From contig JAGBGL010000087.1 of NCBI GenBank assembly GCA_017936025.1, forward strand, positions 1 through 8,699: a stretch of DNA of 8,699 nucleotides. The letters are read 5' to 3'. Positions 1-5,168 of this stretch are shown one piece after another. How positions within the stretch are numbered: position 1 is the first letter of the stretch; the number at the start of each line of letters is the position of its first letter. The position numbers and the translations under genes are program-made. The notes under the pieces were generated by a model, which was not told the origin of the DNA, ran no database searches, and saw only the letters and a list, made by a program, of their open reading frames with translations. The stretch comes from Bacillota bacterium. GTDB taxonomy: Bacteria; Bacillota; Clostridia; Peptostreptococcales; Anaerovoracaceae.

Positions 1-561
1 ACCGTAGCGGTCGATGCCGACTACCAGCATCCCTGGAAGATATGTCTTCACATCATTCATTGAAACGCCGATCAGCTGCGGCATTTTTTCTGCTTTGAAT
101 TCCAGCAGTGAAACTTTTCCGCTGGAAAAGAGCCCGTTTGTAAGTGTGTATTTTTCAACCAGATATTTGTAGATTTCGTTAGTTACAGTAGCAGCAGGAT
201 TTACGATACTGTCAATGTTGAAATTATCTTTCATGAAATCCATCTGATCCATGTATTCAGGGTCACGGAGTCTTGCGATTACCTTTGTACAGCCCAGCTT
301 CTTTGCTATGGAAGCAATTACAATATTAGTTTCGTCATTTTCTGTAACAGAAACCAGGTAATCGTAATTTTCTATACCCATATCGTCTAAAACTTCTATT
401 TCTTTTGCGTTGGCATTGATTGTCATTACGTCCAGCTGAGAACTGAGCTTCTGGAGCTCTTTTTCATCAATGTCAATGACTGTAACGGAATGATCTCCTT
501 CGACTAATGCGTCGGCTACTTTCCAGCCGAGTTCGCCTGCGCCAACTATTGCGATTTTCAT
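1..561 (-). CDS. trkA: TrkA-type potassium uptake regulator, N-terminal part (partial at window edge)
   Basis: Cytoplasmic regulatory subunit that binds NAD(H) and gates a TrkH/TrkG-type potassium channel. The visible 187 residues start at ATG 559-561 and run off the left edge. A Rossmann (RCK_N) domain fills about residues 1-130: the dinucleotide loop is G7-x-G9-x-x-G12, strand 2 ends in the acidic D30 expected for NAD(H) ribose binding, and a conserved TENDETN stretch lies at 73-79. NPAA at 121-124 and NEIYKYL at 128-134 lead into the start of an RCK_C domain from about 138. Full TrkA proteins have two such halves (about 450 residues) and KtrA has one (about 220), so the missing part would decide; the wording of the N-terminus fits TrkA better. 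The start is supported by GGGAGG at 567-572, five bases upstream. The gene is divergent from the hydrolase operon. Confidence 0.9.
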   Translation of the reverse strand, partial: MKIAIVGAGELGWKVADALVEGDHSVTVIDIDEKELQKLSSQLDVMTINANAKEIEVLDDMGIENYDYLVSVTENDETNIVIASIAKKLGCTKVIARLRDPEYMDQMDFMKDNFNIDSIVNPAATVTNEIYKYLVEKYTLTNGLFSSGKVSLLEFKAEKMPQLIGVSMNDVKTYLPGMLVVGIDRYG

Positions 562-566
562 AAATA

Positions 567-617
567 CCTCCCGGGCATAGCCCAAAAATATTTTACCACT
601 AAATGGGCATTTGGCAA
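567..617 (-). promoter_or_regulatory. Promoter and ribosome binding site of the trkA-like gene
   Basis: Read on the minus strand, TTGCCA (612-617) is followed by a 16-base spacer and TAAAAT (590-595). TGG immediately before the -10 gives an extended -10 element. Transcription would start near 583, leaving a leader of about 20 bases that contains GGGAGG at 567-572. The match is by eye; no transcript data are available. Confidence 0.6.
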
Positions 618-634
618 TATGTATTTAATATTAT

Positions 635-684
635 TTGGACGAAAATGCAGGGTGTATGGTAGAATAAAACTGTATATAAGGAGG
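635..684 (+). promoter_or_regulatory. Promoter and ribosome binding site of the MBL-fold hydrolase operon
   Basis: TTGGAC (635-640) and TAGAAT (660-665) are separated by 19 bases, which is long. TGG just before the hexamer makes it an extended -10, which tolerates a poor -35. AAGGAGG at 678-684 lies eight bases before the GTG start at 693 and is a near-perfect Shine-Dalgarno sequence. The 562-692 gap contains this promoter and the opposing trkA promoter and no gene. Confidence 0.5.
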
Positions 685-692
685 ATTGACAA

Positions 693-1280
693 GTGAAGAT
701 AAAAAAATTCACAGGAGGGTTGCTGGAAAGCAACGGATATGTCATTTATCAGGAGCGTGGCGGAGCTTGCTATGTGATCGATCCGGGCAACAGTTCCAAG
801 ACCTTTATTAAATATATAGAAGAAATGCAGCTGGAACTGAAAGGCATCCTGCTGACGCATCACCATTCCGATCACGTTGCAGCGGTCAGAAAACTTGCGG
901 ACCGTTTCGAGTGTCCTGTCTGCATGCACAGTGCAGATGCGGATTATTACCGTGATAATGTGGATGTTTTTCTGGAAGATGGACAGATATTTGATCTGGA
1001 CGGCGAATCTCTGCGTGTTATCCATACTCCGGGACACACTGCCGGAGGAGTATGCTTTTATTCAGAGAAGAGCAAACTTGTATTCACGGGCGATACGATC
1101 TTTGATACGGACCTGGGACGTACCGATCTTCCGGGCGGTTCTGAAAGCGAGCTGAATATGACATGCCGGGACATTATCAATGGCTGGAGCAATGAGATTT
1201 ATATTTATCCTGGCCACGGACCGTCTTGTAACATGAAAAAAGTCCGCAAATTTAATGAAGAATTTATAAGCAGAGTATAG
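693..1280 (+). CDS. MBL-fold metallo-hydrolase (glyoxalase II-like family)
   Basis: A 195-residue single-domain metallo-beta-lactamase-fold hydrolase, probably cytoplasmic as no signal peptide is visible. The dinuclear metal site is complete: H56-x-H58-x-D60-H61 in THHHSDH, H115 in HTPGHT, D134 in FTGD and H175 in YPGHG. These motifs and the length match the small glyoxalase II-like branch (YcbL-type), whose members act on thioesters such as S-lactoylglutathione or have unknown substrates. The C-terminal substrate-binding domain of true glyoxalase II is absent, so the substrate is not known. It starts with GTG, chosen because AAGGAGG ends eight bases upstream and the first residues (MKIKKF) begin the usual first strand. 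It is first in a two-gene unit with the HAD phosphatase 44 bases downstream. Confidence 0.9.
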   Translation: MKIKKFTGGLLESNGYVIYQERGGACYVIDPGNSSKTFIKYIEEMQLELKGILLTHHHSDHVAAVRKLADRFECPVCMHSADADYYRDNVDVFLEDGQIFDLDGESLRVIHTPGHTAGGVCFYSEKSKLVFTGDTIFDTDLGRTDLPGGSESELNMTCRDIINGWSNEIYIYPGHGPSCNMKKVRKFNEEFISRV

Positions 1281-1324
1281 TTTTTTTGGAAGCACTGATG
1301 TGGCTTCTATAAAAGGAGACTGAA

Positions 1325-2146
1325 ATGGCAATAAAACTGATAGCACTGGATCTGGACGGGACAACTCTGACAGACGACAAACATATAAGCGAGGCTACAA
1401 GGCAAGCGCTTGAAGAGGCTTCCGAAAAAGGCGTGAATGTTGTGATTGCAACGGGGAGAACGTTCTCTGCGGTGCCTGAAGAGGTGTTTACCGTGAAGGG
1501 GATCAGATATGTGATGACTTCCAATGGTGCGATGATCACTGATACGTGGAACAATGAAGTTATCTATGAAAATCATCTGGCGCCTTCTGCCGTTGAGAAT
1601 GTTGTGGCATTGCTGTCGCAGTATGATTTTATGGTGGAAACTTTTGTCGGCGGCATTGCGTATATCGACCGCAGATTCTACGATGGTATCCGTGACTGCA
1701 AGATCGGCTACAGGCACATGGAGTATGTACTGACGACGCGCAGGCCGGTGGACGATCTGCTGGGATTCATCCTGGAAAATAAGGAACATATCGAGAATAT
1801 CAATGTGAATTTCGAGTATCAGGATGACCGCCAGATGATGAGGGAAAAACTGCTGCAGATCCCGGATACTACGCTTACTACGGCATTCGATACGAATCTG
1901 GAAGTGGGCGGTGCGACAACCAGCAAAGCGAGCGCACTGCTGCATCTGGAAAAGGTTCTGGGTGTTTCGCCAGAGGAAATGATGGCGGTGGGCGACAGTC
2001 CTAATGACATGGCGATGATGAAGCTGGCAGGGCTGCCGGTCGCAATGGGCAATGCCAAAGACGAAGTAAAAGCGATAGCTGCCTATGTCACAGATACTAA
2101 CAAAAATGACGGCGTTGCAAAAGCGGTAAGAAAATTTGTTTTATAA
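1325..2146 (+). CDS. Cof-type HAD-superfamily phosphatase (HAD-IIB)
   Basis: A 273-residue cytoplasmic phosphatase of the Cof/YbiV-like HAD-IIB family, which usually dephosphorylates sugar phosphates, flavin mononucleotide or other small phosphorylated metabolites using Mg2+. All four HAD motifs are visible: D9-L-D11-G-T (nucleophile and acid), T43 in IATGR, K201 in the TTSKASAL stretch, and G223-D224-S-P-N-D228. The large C2 cap lies between motifs II and III (about 70-195), and the family tail PVAMGNA (238-244) and NDGVAKAV (261-268) is present. Length is normal. ATG 1325 has AAGGAG at 1313-1318 six bases upstream. It probably shares a transcript with the MBL hydrolase, as the 44-base gap has no clear promoter and the terminator follows this gene. 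Substrate cannot be read from sequence. Confidence 0.93.
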   Translation: MAIKLIALDLDGTTLTDDKHISEATRQALEEASEKGVNVVIATGRTFSAVPEEVFTVKGIRYVMTSNGAMITDTWNNEVIYENHLAPSAVENVVALLSQYDFMVETFVGGIAYIDRRFYDGIRDCKIGYRHMEYVLTTRRPVDDLLGFILENKEHIENINVNFEYQDDRQMMREKLLQIPDTTLTTAFDTNLEVGGATTSKASALLHLEKVLGVSPEEMMAVGDSPNDMAMMKLAGLPVAMGNAKDEVKAIAAYVTDTNKNDGVAKAVRKFVL

Positions 2147-2170
2147 TTTGATATTTATTTGAACTTTTGG

Positions 2171-2198
2171 ATCAGACCCGGACCGGGTCTGATTTTTT
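2171..2198 (+). terminator. Rho-independent terminator after the HAD phosphatase gene
   Basis: ATCAGACCCGG and CCGGGTCTGAT form a perfect 11-base inverted repeat around a single A (2171-2193). Folded realistically this is a GC-rich stem of about 9 bp with a five-base loop, followed by six T residues (2193-2198). On the minus strand no T tract follows the stem, so it should act only on plus-strand transcripts. It closes the MBL-HAD unit and insulates it from the yraN operon. Confidence 0.93.
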
Positions 2199-2209
2199 GT
2201 GCATTAAAA

Positions 2210-2224
2210 GCAGGTTGAACCTGC
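2210..2224. promoter_or_regulatory. 15-bp perfect palindrome over the -35 region of the yraN operon promoter (possible operator)
   Basis: GCAGGTTGAACCTGC is a perfect inverted repeat of two 7-base arms around a central G. It ends 19 bases before the TATAAT at 2244-2249, so it overlaps the usual -35 position. It lacks a T tract and so is not a terminator. Its placement is what an operator would have, but I do not recognise the motif as that of a named regulator. Confidence 0.4.
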
Positions 2225-2272
2225 AGCGGAATTTTACAGAAGGTATAATTAGCAAATAAAACATGGAGGGGG
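2215..2272 (+). promoter_or_regulatory. Promoter of the yraN-comM-dprA-topA-hslVU unit, with ribosome binding site
   Basis: A consensus TATAAT lies at 2244-2249, predicting a start near 2256. The -35 is poor: CTGCAG (2221-2226) is at the ideal 17-base spacing but matches weakly, and the better hexamer TTGAAC (2215-2220) is 23 bases away, which is too far. A weak -35 inside a palindrome suggests regulated or low-level initiation. GGAGGGGG at 2265-2272 is the ribosome binding site for the ATG at 2279. Confidence 0.6.
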
Positions 2273-2278
2273 AAAAAG

Positions 2279-2614
2279 ATGACAAATCAGCAATTGGGGA
2301 AATTAGGGGAAGATATGGCAGCTGAGTACCTGGAACAAAACGGGTTCCTTATATTAAAACGGAATTTCAGGGCACGCGGCGGTGAAATAGACATTATCGC
2401 AGCAGGAGGAAACAGGCTGCGGTTCGTGGAGGTAAAAACCAGACGCGGCAATGCATACGGAAGACCTGCAGAGAGTGTGGATAACAGGAAACTTCACCGT
2501 ATGAGAGCAGCTGCTGCAGAATTCCTGCAGCAGATCAGAGGTATGCCGGGTTCTGAACGTGTGCCGCAGTTTGATGTCATAGAGATACAGATCGATCATA
2601 TCGAGAATATTTAA
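2279..2614 (+). CDS. yraN: YraN family (UPF0102) endonuclease-fold protein
   Basis: A 111-residue cytoplasmic protein of the YraN/UPF0102 family, which has a Holliday-junction-resolvase-like, restriction-endonuclease-like fold. Its precise role is unsettled. The PD-(D/E)xK core is visible: E11 in the GEDMAAEYL helix, E36 and D38 in GGEIDII, and E51-V-K53 in FVEVKTR. RNFRARGGEIDII and FDVIEI (98-103) are family signatures, and the length is usual. The ATG at 2279 gives the standard start MTNQQLGKLGE and has GGAGGGGG six bases upstream. It is first in a tight DNA-processing operon; comM begins 12 bases after its stop. A 9-bp inverted repeat lies inside the coding sequence at 2511-2533. Confidence 0.93.
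   Translation: MTNQQLGKLGEDMAAEYLEQNGFLILKRNFRARGGEIDIIAAGGNRLRFVEVKTRRGNAYGRPAESVDNRKLHRMRAAAAEFLQQIRGMPGSERVPQFDVIEIQIDHIENI
2511..2533 (+). repeat. Perfect 9-bp inverted repeat within yraN
   Basis: CTGCTGCAG (2511-2519) and CTGCAGCAG (2525-2533) are perfect reverse complements around a five-base AATTC loop. It is inside the codons for an Ala-rich helix (AAAAEFLQQ), so codon composition may explain it, but the mRNA would form a stable hairpin. Confidence 0.7.
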
Positions 2615-2626
2615 AGGGGGATAATT

Positions 2627-4237
2627 ATGCTAAAAAAAGTAATGACAGCATCGCTTTCGGGTGTGGATGCTGATTTTGTAATGGTGGAGACAGACCTTCA
2701 GATGGGTCTTCCGGGAGTTTATATGGTGGGCCTTGCGGATACTACCATAAGGGAGGCCCGTGAACGTATCAGATCGGCTATTACCAATTCGGGACTCCAG
2801 TTCCCGAGGCGGAAGATCACGATAAATCTGTCGCCGGCAAACCTGCCAAAAGAAGGCAGCCATTTTGACCTGCCTCTGGCAGTCGGTATATTGGGAACAG
2901 AAAATGATGAACTTGATACAGATGGATACGGCATGATAGGAGAACTGTCGCTGGACGGGACTTTGAAGAGCGTGCGGGGTGCACTGCCGCTGGCTATATG
3001 CCTCAGGGAAAAAGGTGTAAAAAAGATCATCCTGCCTGAAGGCAATGCGGAGGAAGCAGCGCTTCTTCAGGATGTGGAAGTGTACCCGGTAAAAAGCTTA
3101 TCTGAATGTGTTGCATTCCTGTCAGGAAGAATGAAAATAAACAGATATATAATAGAAGAAAAATCTCAGGAGAAATGTGTCAGGGTGCCGGATTTTGCTG
3201 ATGTGAAGGGCCAGGAGACTGCGAAAAGAGCTCTGCTTGTGGCTGCTGCCGGTAATCACGGCATACTTATGATAGGGAGCCCCGGGAGCGGAAAAACAAT
3301 GATGGCGAGAAGACTTCCGTATATAATGCCTGATATGACATATGATGAAATGATAGAAGTTGTCCGCATCCACAGTGCTGCCGGTCAGCCGGCAGGACAA
3401 ATGCTCCGTCCTTTCCGCAGCCCGCATCACACAATAACAAAAGCCGCCCTGATAGGGGGCGGCAGGATACCGCGGCCCGGCGAATTATCGCTGGCGCATA
3501 ACGGAATACTCTTCTTAGATGAATTCGGAGAATTCGATTCTTCAACTATAGAACTGCTGCGTCAGCCGATAGAAGAAGGTTATATAACGATTGACCGTGC
3601 AAGAGGGACGGTACGCCTGCCCAGCGATGTACTGCTGGTAGCGGCGGCCAATCCTTGCAGATGCGGTTACTATGGAGACGACAGGCATATATGTACATGC
3701 ACCAGCGCACAGCTGCAGCAGTATCAGTCAAAATTCTCAGGGCCTATGCTTGACAGGATCGATATGCATATACAGGTCACCGGTGCAATGCAAATAGACG
3801 ATGAGACCGGGAAATCAGGCCCTGGGATGTCCACCGCCGAAATGAAGGCCGCGGTGCAGGCCGCAGTAACTCTGCAGCGGCTCCGGTATCAGGGAACCGG
3901 AATACGTTCCAACAGCAGACTTACCGAGCAGGAAATAAAAAAATACTGTGTTCTGACTCCCGATGCGGAACACTTTATGAAAGATGCATTCGCAAGCTTT
4001 GGATTCAGCATGCGCACATATTATAAGCTGCTGAAAGTGGCCCGTACCATTGCCGACCTGGACTGGGCAGCAGCAAACCAGGCGGAACTTTGCCGTATGA
4101 CTGCGGAGGAACAGGTATCTGCAGCACTCATGCCGGAAGGTGTACCAGGCGGCCCCATAGAGGTCCGCCATATAGCTGAAGCCGTACAGTACAGAGCCCT
4201 GGACCGGTTCTACAGAACGGAAAGAGGTGACAGATAA
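2627..4237 (+). CDS. comM: ComM/YifB-family Mg-chelatase-like AAA+ helicase
   Basis: A 536-residue cytoplasmic AAA+ ATPase. In Vibrio and Acinetobacter, ComM is a hexameric branch-migration helicase that helps integrate incoming DNA during natural transformation; the family (YifB) is also common in bacteria not known to be competent. The N-terminal Lon-S5-like domain (about 1-165) contains NLSPANLPKEGSHFDLP (67-83). The AAA+ domain (about 188-395) has Walker A GSPGSGKT (217-224), Walker B LFLDEF (295-300), paired cysteines C344/C346 and C356/C358 after NP, and arginine-finger motif GPMLDRID. The Mg_chelatase C-terminal domain holds sensor-2 R463 in SMRTYY and HIAEAVQYRALDR (515-527). It is about 29 residues longer than usual, mostly through an insertion near 480-508. 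AGGGGG at 2615-2620 precedes ATG 2627, and the stop abuts the dprA start. Isoleucine is encoded by ATA in 26 of 35 cases. Confidence 0.94.
   Translation: MLKKVMTASLSGVDADFVMVETDLQMGLPGVYMVGLADTTIREARERIRSAITNSGLQFPRRKITINLSPANLPKEGSHFDLPLAVGILGTENDELDTDGYGMIGELSLDGTLKSVRGALPLAICLREKGVKKIILPEGNAEEAALLQDVEVYPVKSLSECVAFLSGRMKINRYIIEEKSQEKCVRVPDFADVKGQETAKRALLVAAAGNHGILMIGSPGSGKTMMARRLPYIMPDMTYDEMIEVVRIHSAAGQPAGQMLRPFRSPHHTITKAALIGGGRIPRPGELSLAHNGILFLDEFGEFDSSTIELLRQPIEEGYITIDRARGTVRLPSDVLLVAAANPCRCGYYGDDRHICTCTSAQLQQYQSKFSGPMLDRIDMHIQVTGAMQIDDETGKSGPGMSTAEMKAAVQAAVTLQRLRYQGTGIRSNSRLTEQEIKKYCVLTPDAEHFMKDAFASFGFSMRTYYKLLKVARTIADLDWAAANQAELCRMTAEEQVSAALMPEGVPGGPIEVRHIAEAVQYRALDRFYRTERGDR
3378..3395 (+). 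repeat. 7-bp inverted repeat within comM
   Basis: CTGCCGG (3378-3384) and CCGGCAG (3389-3395) pair perfectly around a four-base TCAG loop, giving a short but GC-rich predicted mRNA hairpin. It is coding sequence, and function is unknown. Confidence 0.6.
3443..3463 (+). repeat. 8-bp GC-rich hairpin with GATAG loop within comM
   Basis: GCCGCCCT (3443-3450) pairs with GGGGCGGC (3456-3463) around the loop GATAG, with seven Watson-Crick pairs and one G-T closing pair. It encodes part of the conserved AALIGGGR segment. A hairpin with the same loop occurs in dprA at 4418-4438. Confidence 0.6.
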
Positions 4238-5110
4238 ATGGTGATAAAAAAAGTATATATAAATGAAGAAAACTATCCGCAGCTTCTCCGTGAAATAAAA
4301 GATCCGCCGGATCCGCTTTATTATTCCGGAGACATTCGCCTGACAGAAAAACCGTGCGTCGCGGTAGTAGGTTCGCGCCGCACGACCGCATACGGAAGAC
4401 AGACAGCAAAAGCTCTCGGCGGCAGGATAGCTGCCGCCGGCGGAGTAGTAGTCAGCGGGATGGCTGCAGGAATAGACACATGCGCTCACTGGGGTGCCGT
4501 AGATGCGGCACCTGCAAAAACCTCTTCAATAAATACGATCGCGGTACTGGGCTGCGGCATCGATGTGTGTTTCCCAAGGTCAAACCTCAAACTCCGTGAC
4601 ACCATCGCTGCAGGAGGGCTGATACTGTCCGAATATCCTCCGGGCACCCAGCCGGCCAGGTATACATTTCCGCAGAGGAACCGTATCATCAGCGGGCTGT
4701 CACAGGCAACAGTAGTCGTACAGGCACCGAATACCAGCGGGGCACTTATCACTGCCAACACGGCCGCCGATCAGGGGCGCAGCGTGTATGCGATTCCGGG
4801 AAATATAAACTCGGAATACAATTTCGCCAGCAACAAACTGCTGGCTGATGGCGCGATACCGCTGGTTGTACTTGATGATCTGCTTGATGATCTGGAGCTG
4901 TCTCAAAAAAATTTCATGATAACAGAAGCTGATTTTGGGGAAGATGAAAAACGTATACTGCATGAATTGCTCAGACATGGCGAAATGTCAGTGGATCAGC
5001 TGTGTGCAGCGAGCGGGATGATGCCTGCAGAAGCAGGAGGAATAATAACGATTCTGGAAATGAAAGGTGTGATTTGCAGTAGTCTGGGAAAAATTTTTAT
5101 TGCAAAATAA
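4238..5110 (+). CDS. dprA: DNA-processing protein DprA (Smf)
   Basis: Cytoplasmic single-strand DNA-binding protein that loads RecA onto incoming DNA during transformation. At 290 residues it lacks the N-terminal SAM domain found in some homologues and is close to the short Bacillus Smf form. The extended Rossmann fold begins with NYPQLLREIKDPP (12-24); then VAVVGSRRTTAYG (41-53), VSGMAAGID (72-80), VLGCGID (103-109), SEYPPGTQPARYTFPQRNRI (131-150), SGALITA (167-173), IPGNI (186-190) and NKLLADGA (199-206). A C-terminal winged helix (DML1-like) follows at about 230-290, ending in the usual basic tip. ATG 4238 abuts the comM TAA with no gap; GAGGTGA at 4224-4230, inside comM, is its ribosome binding site, so translation is probably coupled. 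About half of its isoleucines use ATA. Confidence 0.95.
   Translation: MVIKKVYINEENYPQLLREIKDPPDPLYYSGDIRLTEKPCVAVVGSRRTTAYGRQTAKALGGRIAAAGGVVVSGMAAGIDTCAHWGAVDAAPAKTSSINTIAVLGCGIDVCFPRSNLKLRDTIAAGGLILSEYPPGTQPARYTFPQRNRIISGLSQATVVVQAPNTSGALITANTAADQGRSVYAIPGNINSEYNFASNKLLADGAIPLVVLDDLLDDLELSQKNFMITEADFGEDEKRILHELLRHGEMSVDQLCAASGMMPAEAGGIITILEMKGVICSSLGKIFIAK
4418..4438 (+). repeat. Perfect 8-bp hairpin with GATAG loop within dprA
   Basis: GGCGGCAG (4418-4425) and CTGCCGCC (4431-4438) are perfect reverse complements around GATAG (4426-4430), encoding residues 61-67. The right arm runs into a second 10-bp palindrome, CCGCCGGCGG, at 4434-4443. It would be a very stable mRNA stem early in dprA. 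Confidence 0.65.
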
Positions 5111-5163
5111 AAAAAACAGGATATAATTGACACTTGGAACTACATTTTGGATAAATCAGGAGG
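5100..5163 (+). promoter_or_regulatory. Internal promoter and ribosome binding site for topA
   Basis: TTGCAA (5100-5105), in the last codons of dprA, and a consensus TATAAT (5122-5127) are 16 bases apart and would start RNA near 5134. That leaves a leader of about 35 bases containing AGGAGG at 5158-5163, five bases before the topA ATG at 5169. The 58-base dprA-topA gap is the longest in this operon, consistent with an added promoter. Confidence 0.55.
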
Positions 5164-5168
5164 TTTTT

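Noticed and set aside
1289..1307. GAAGC/GCTTC inverted repeat between the MBL and HAD genes as a terminator
   Set aside because: It has only five pairs, a nine-base loop and no T tract after it. The T run lies before the stem, so neither strand gives a terminator.
1307..1945. Minus-strand open frame of 212 codons opposite the HAD phosphatase gene
   Set aside because: The plus strand carries all four HAD motifs. The antisense product is His/Arg/Ile-rich and has no family resemblance.
3815..4489. Minus-strand open frame of 224 codons across the comM-dprA junction
   Set aside because: It overlaps two well-supported genes on the opposite strand, is Cys/Tyr/Phe-rich without motifs, and shows no start context. 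It is a shadow of the plus-strand coding.
5127..5155. Consensus TTGACA with GATAAA 17 bases downstream as the main topA promoter
   Set aside because: Transcription would start near 5162, inside the AGGAGG, and remove the ribosome binding site. The TATAAT at 5122-5127 is a better candidate.
5127..5168. TTG upstream start for topA giving 14 extra residues
   Set aside because: There is no ribosome binding site before it, the added residues are not family-like, and the TTG overlaps a consensus TATAAT. ATG 5169 has AGGAGG at proper spacing.
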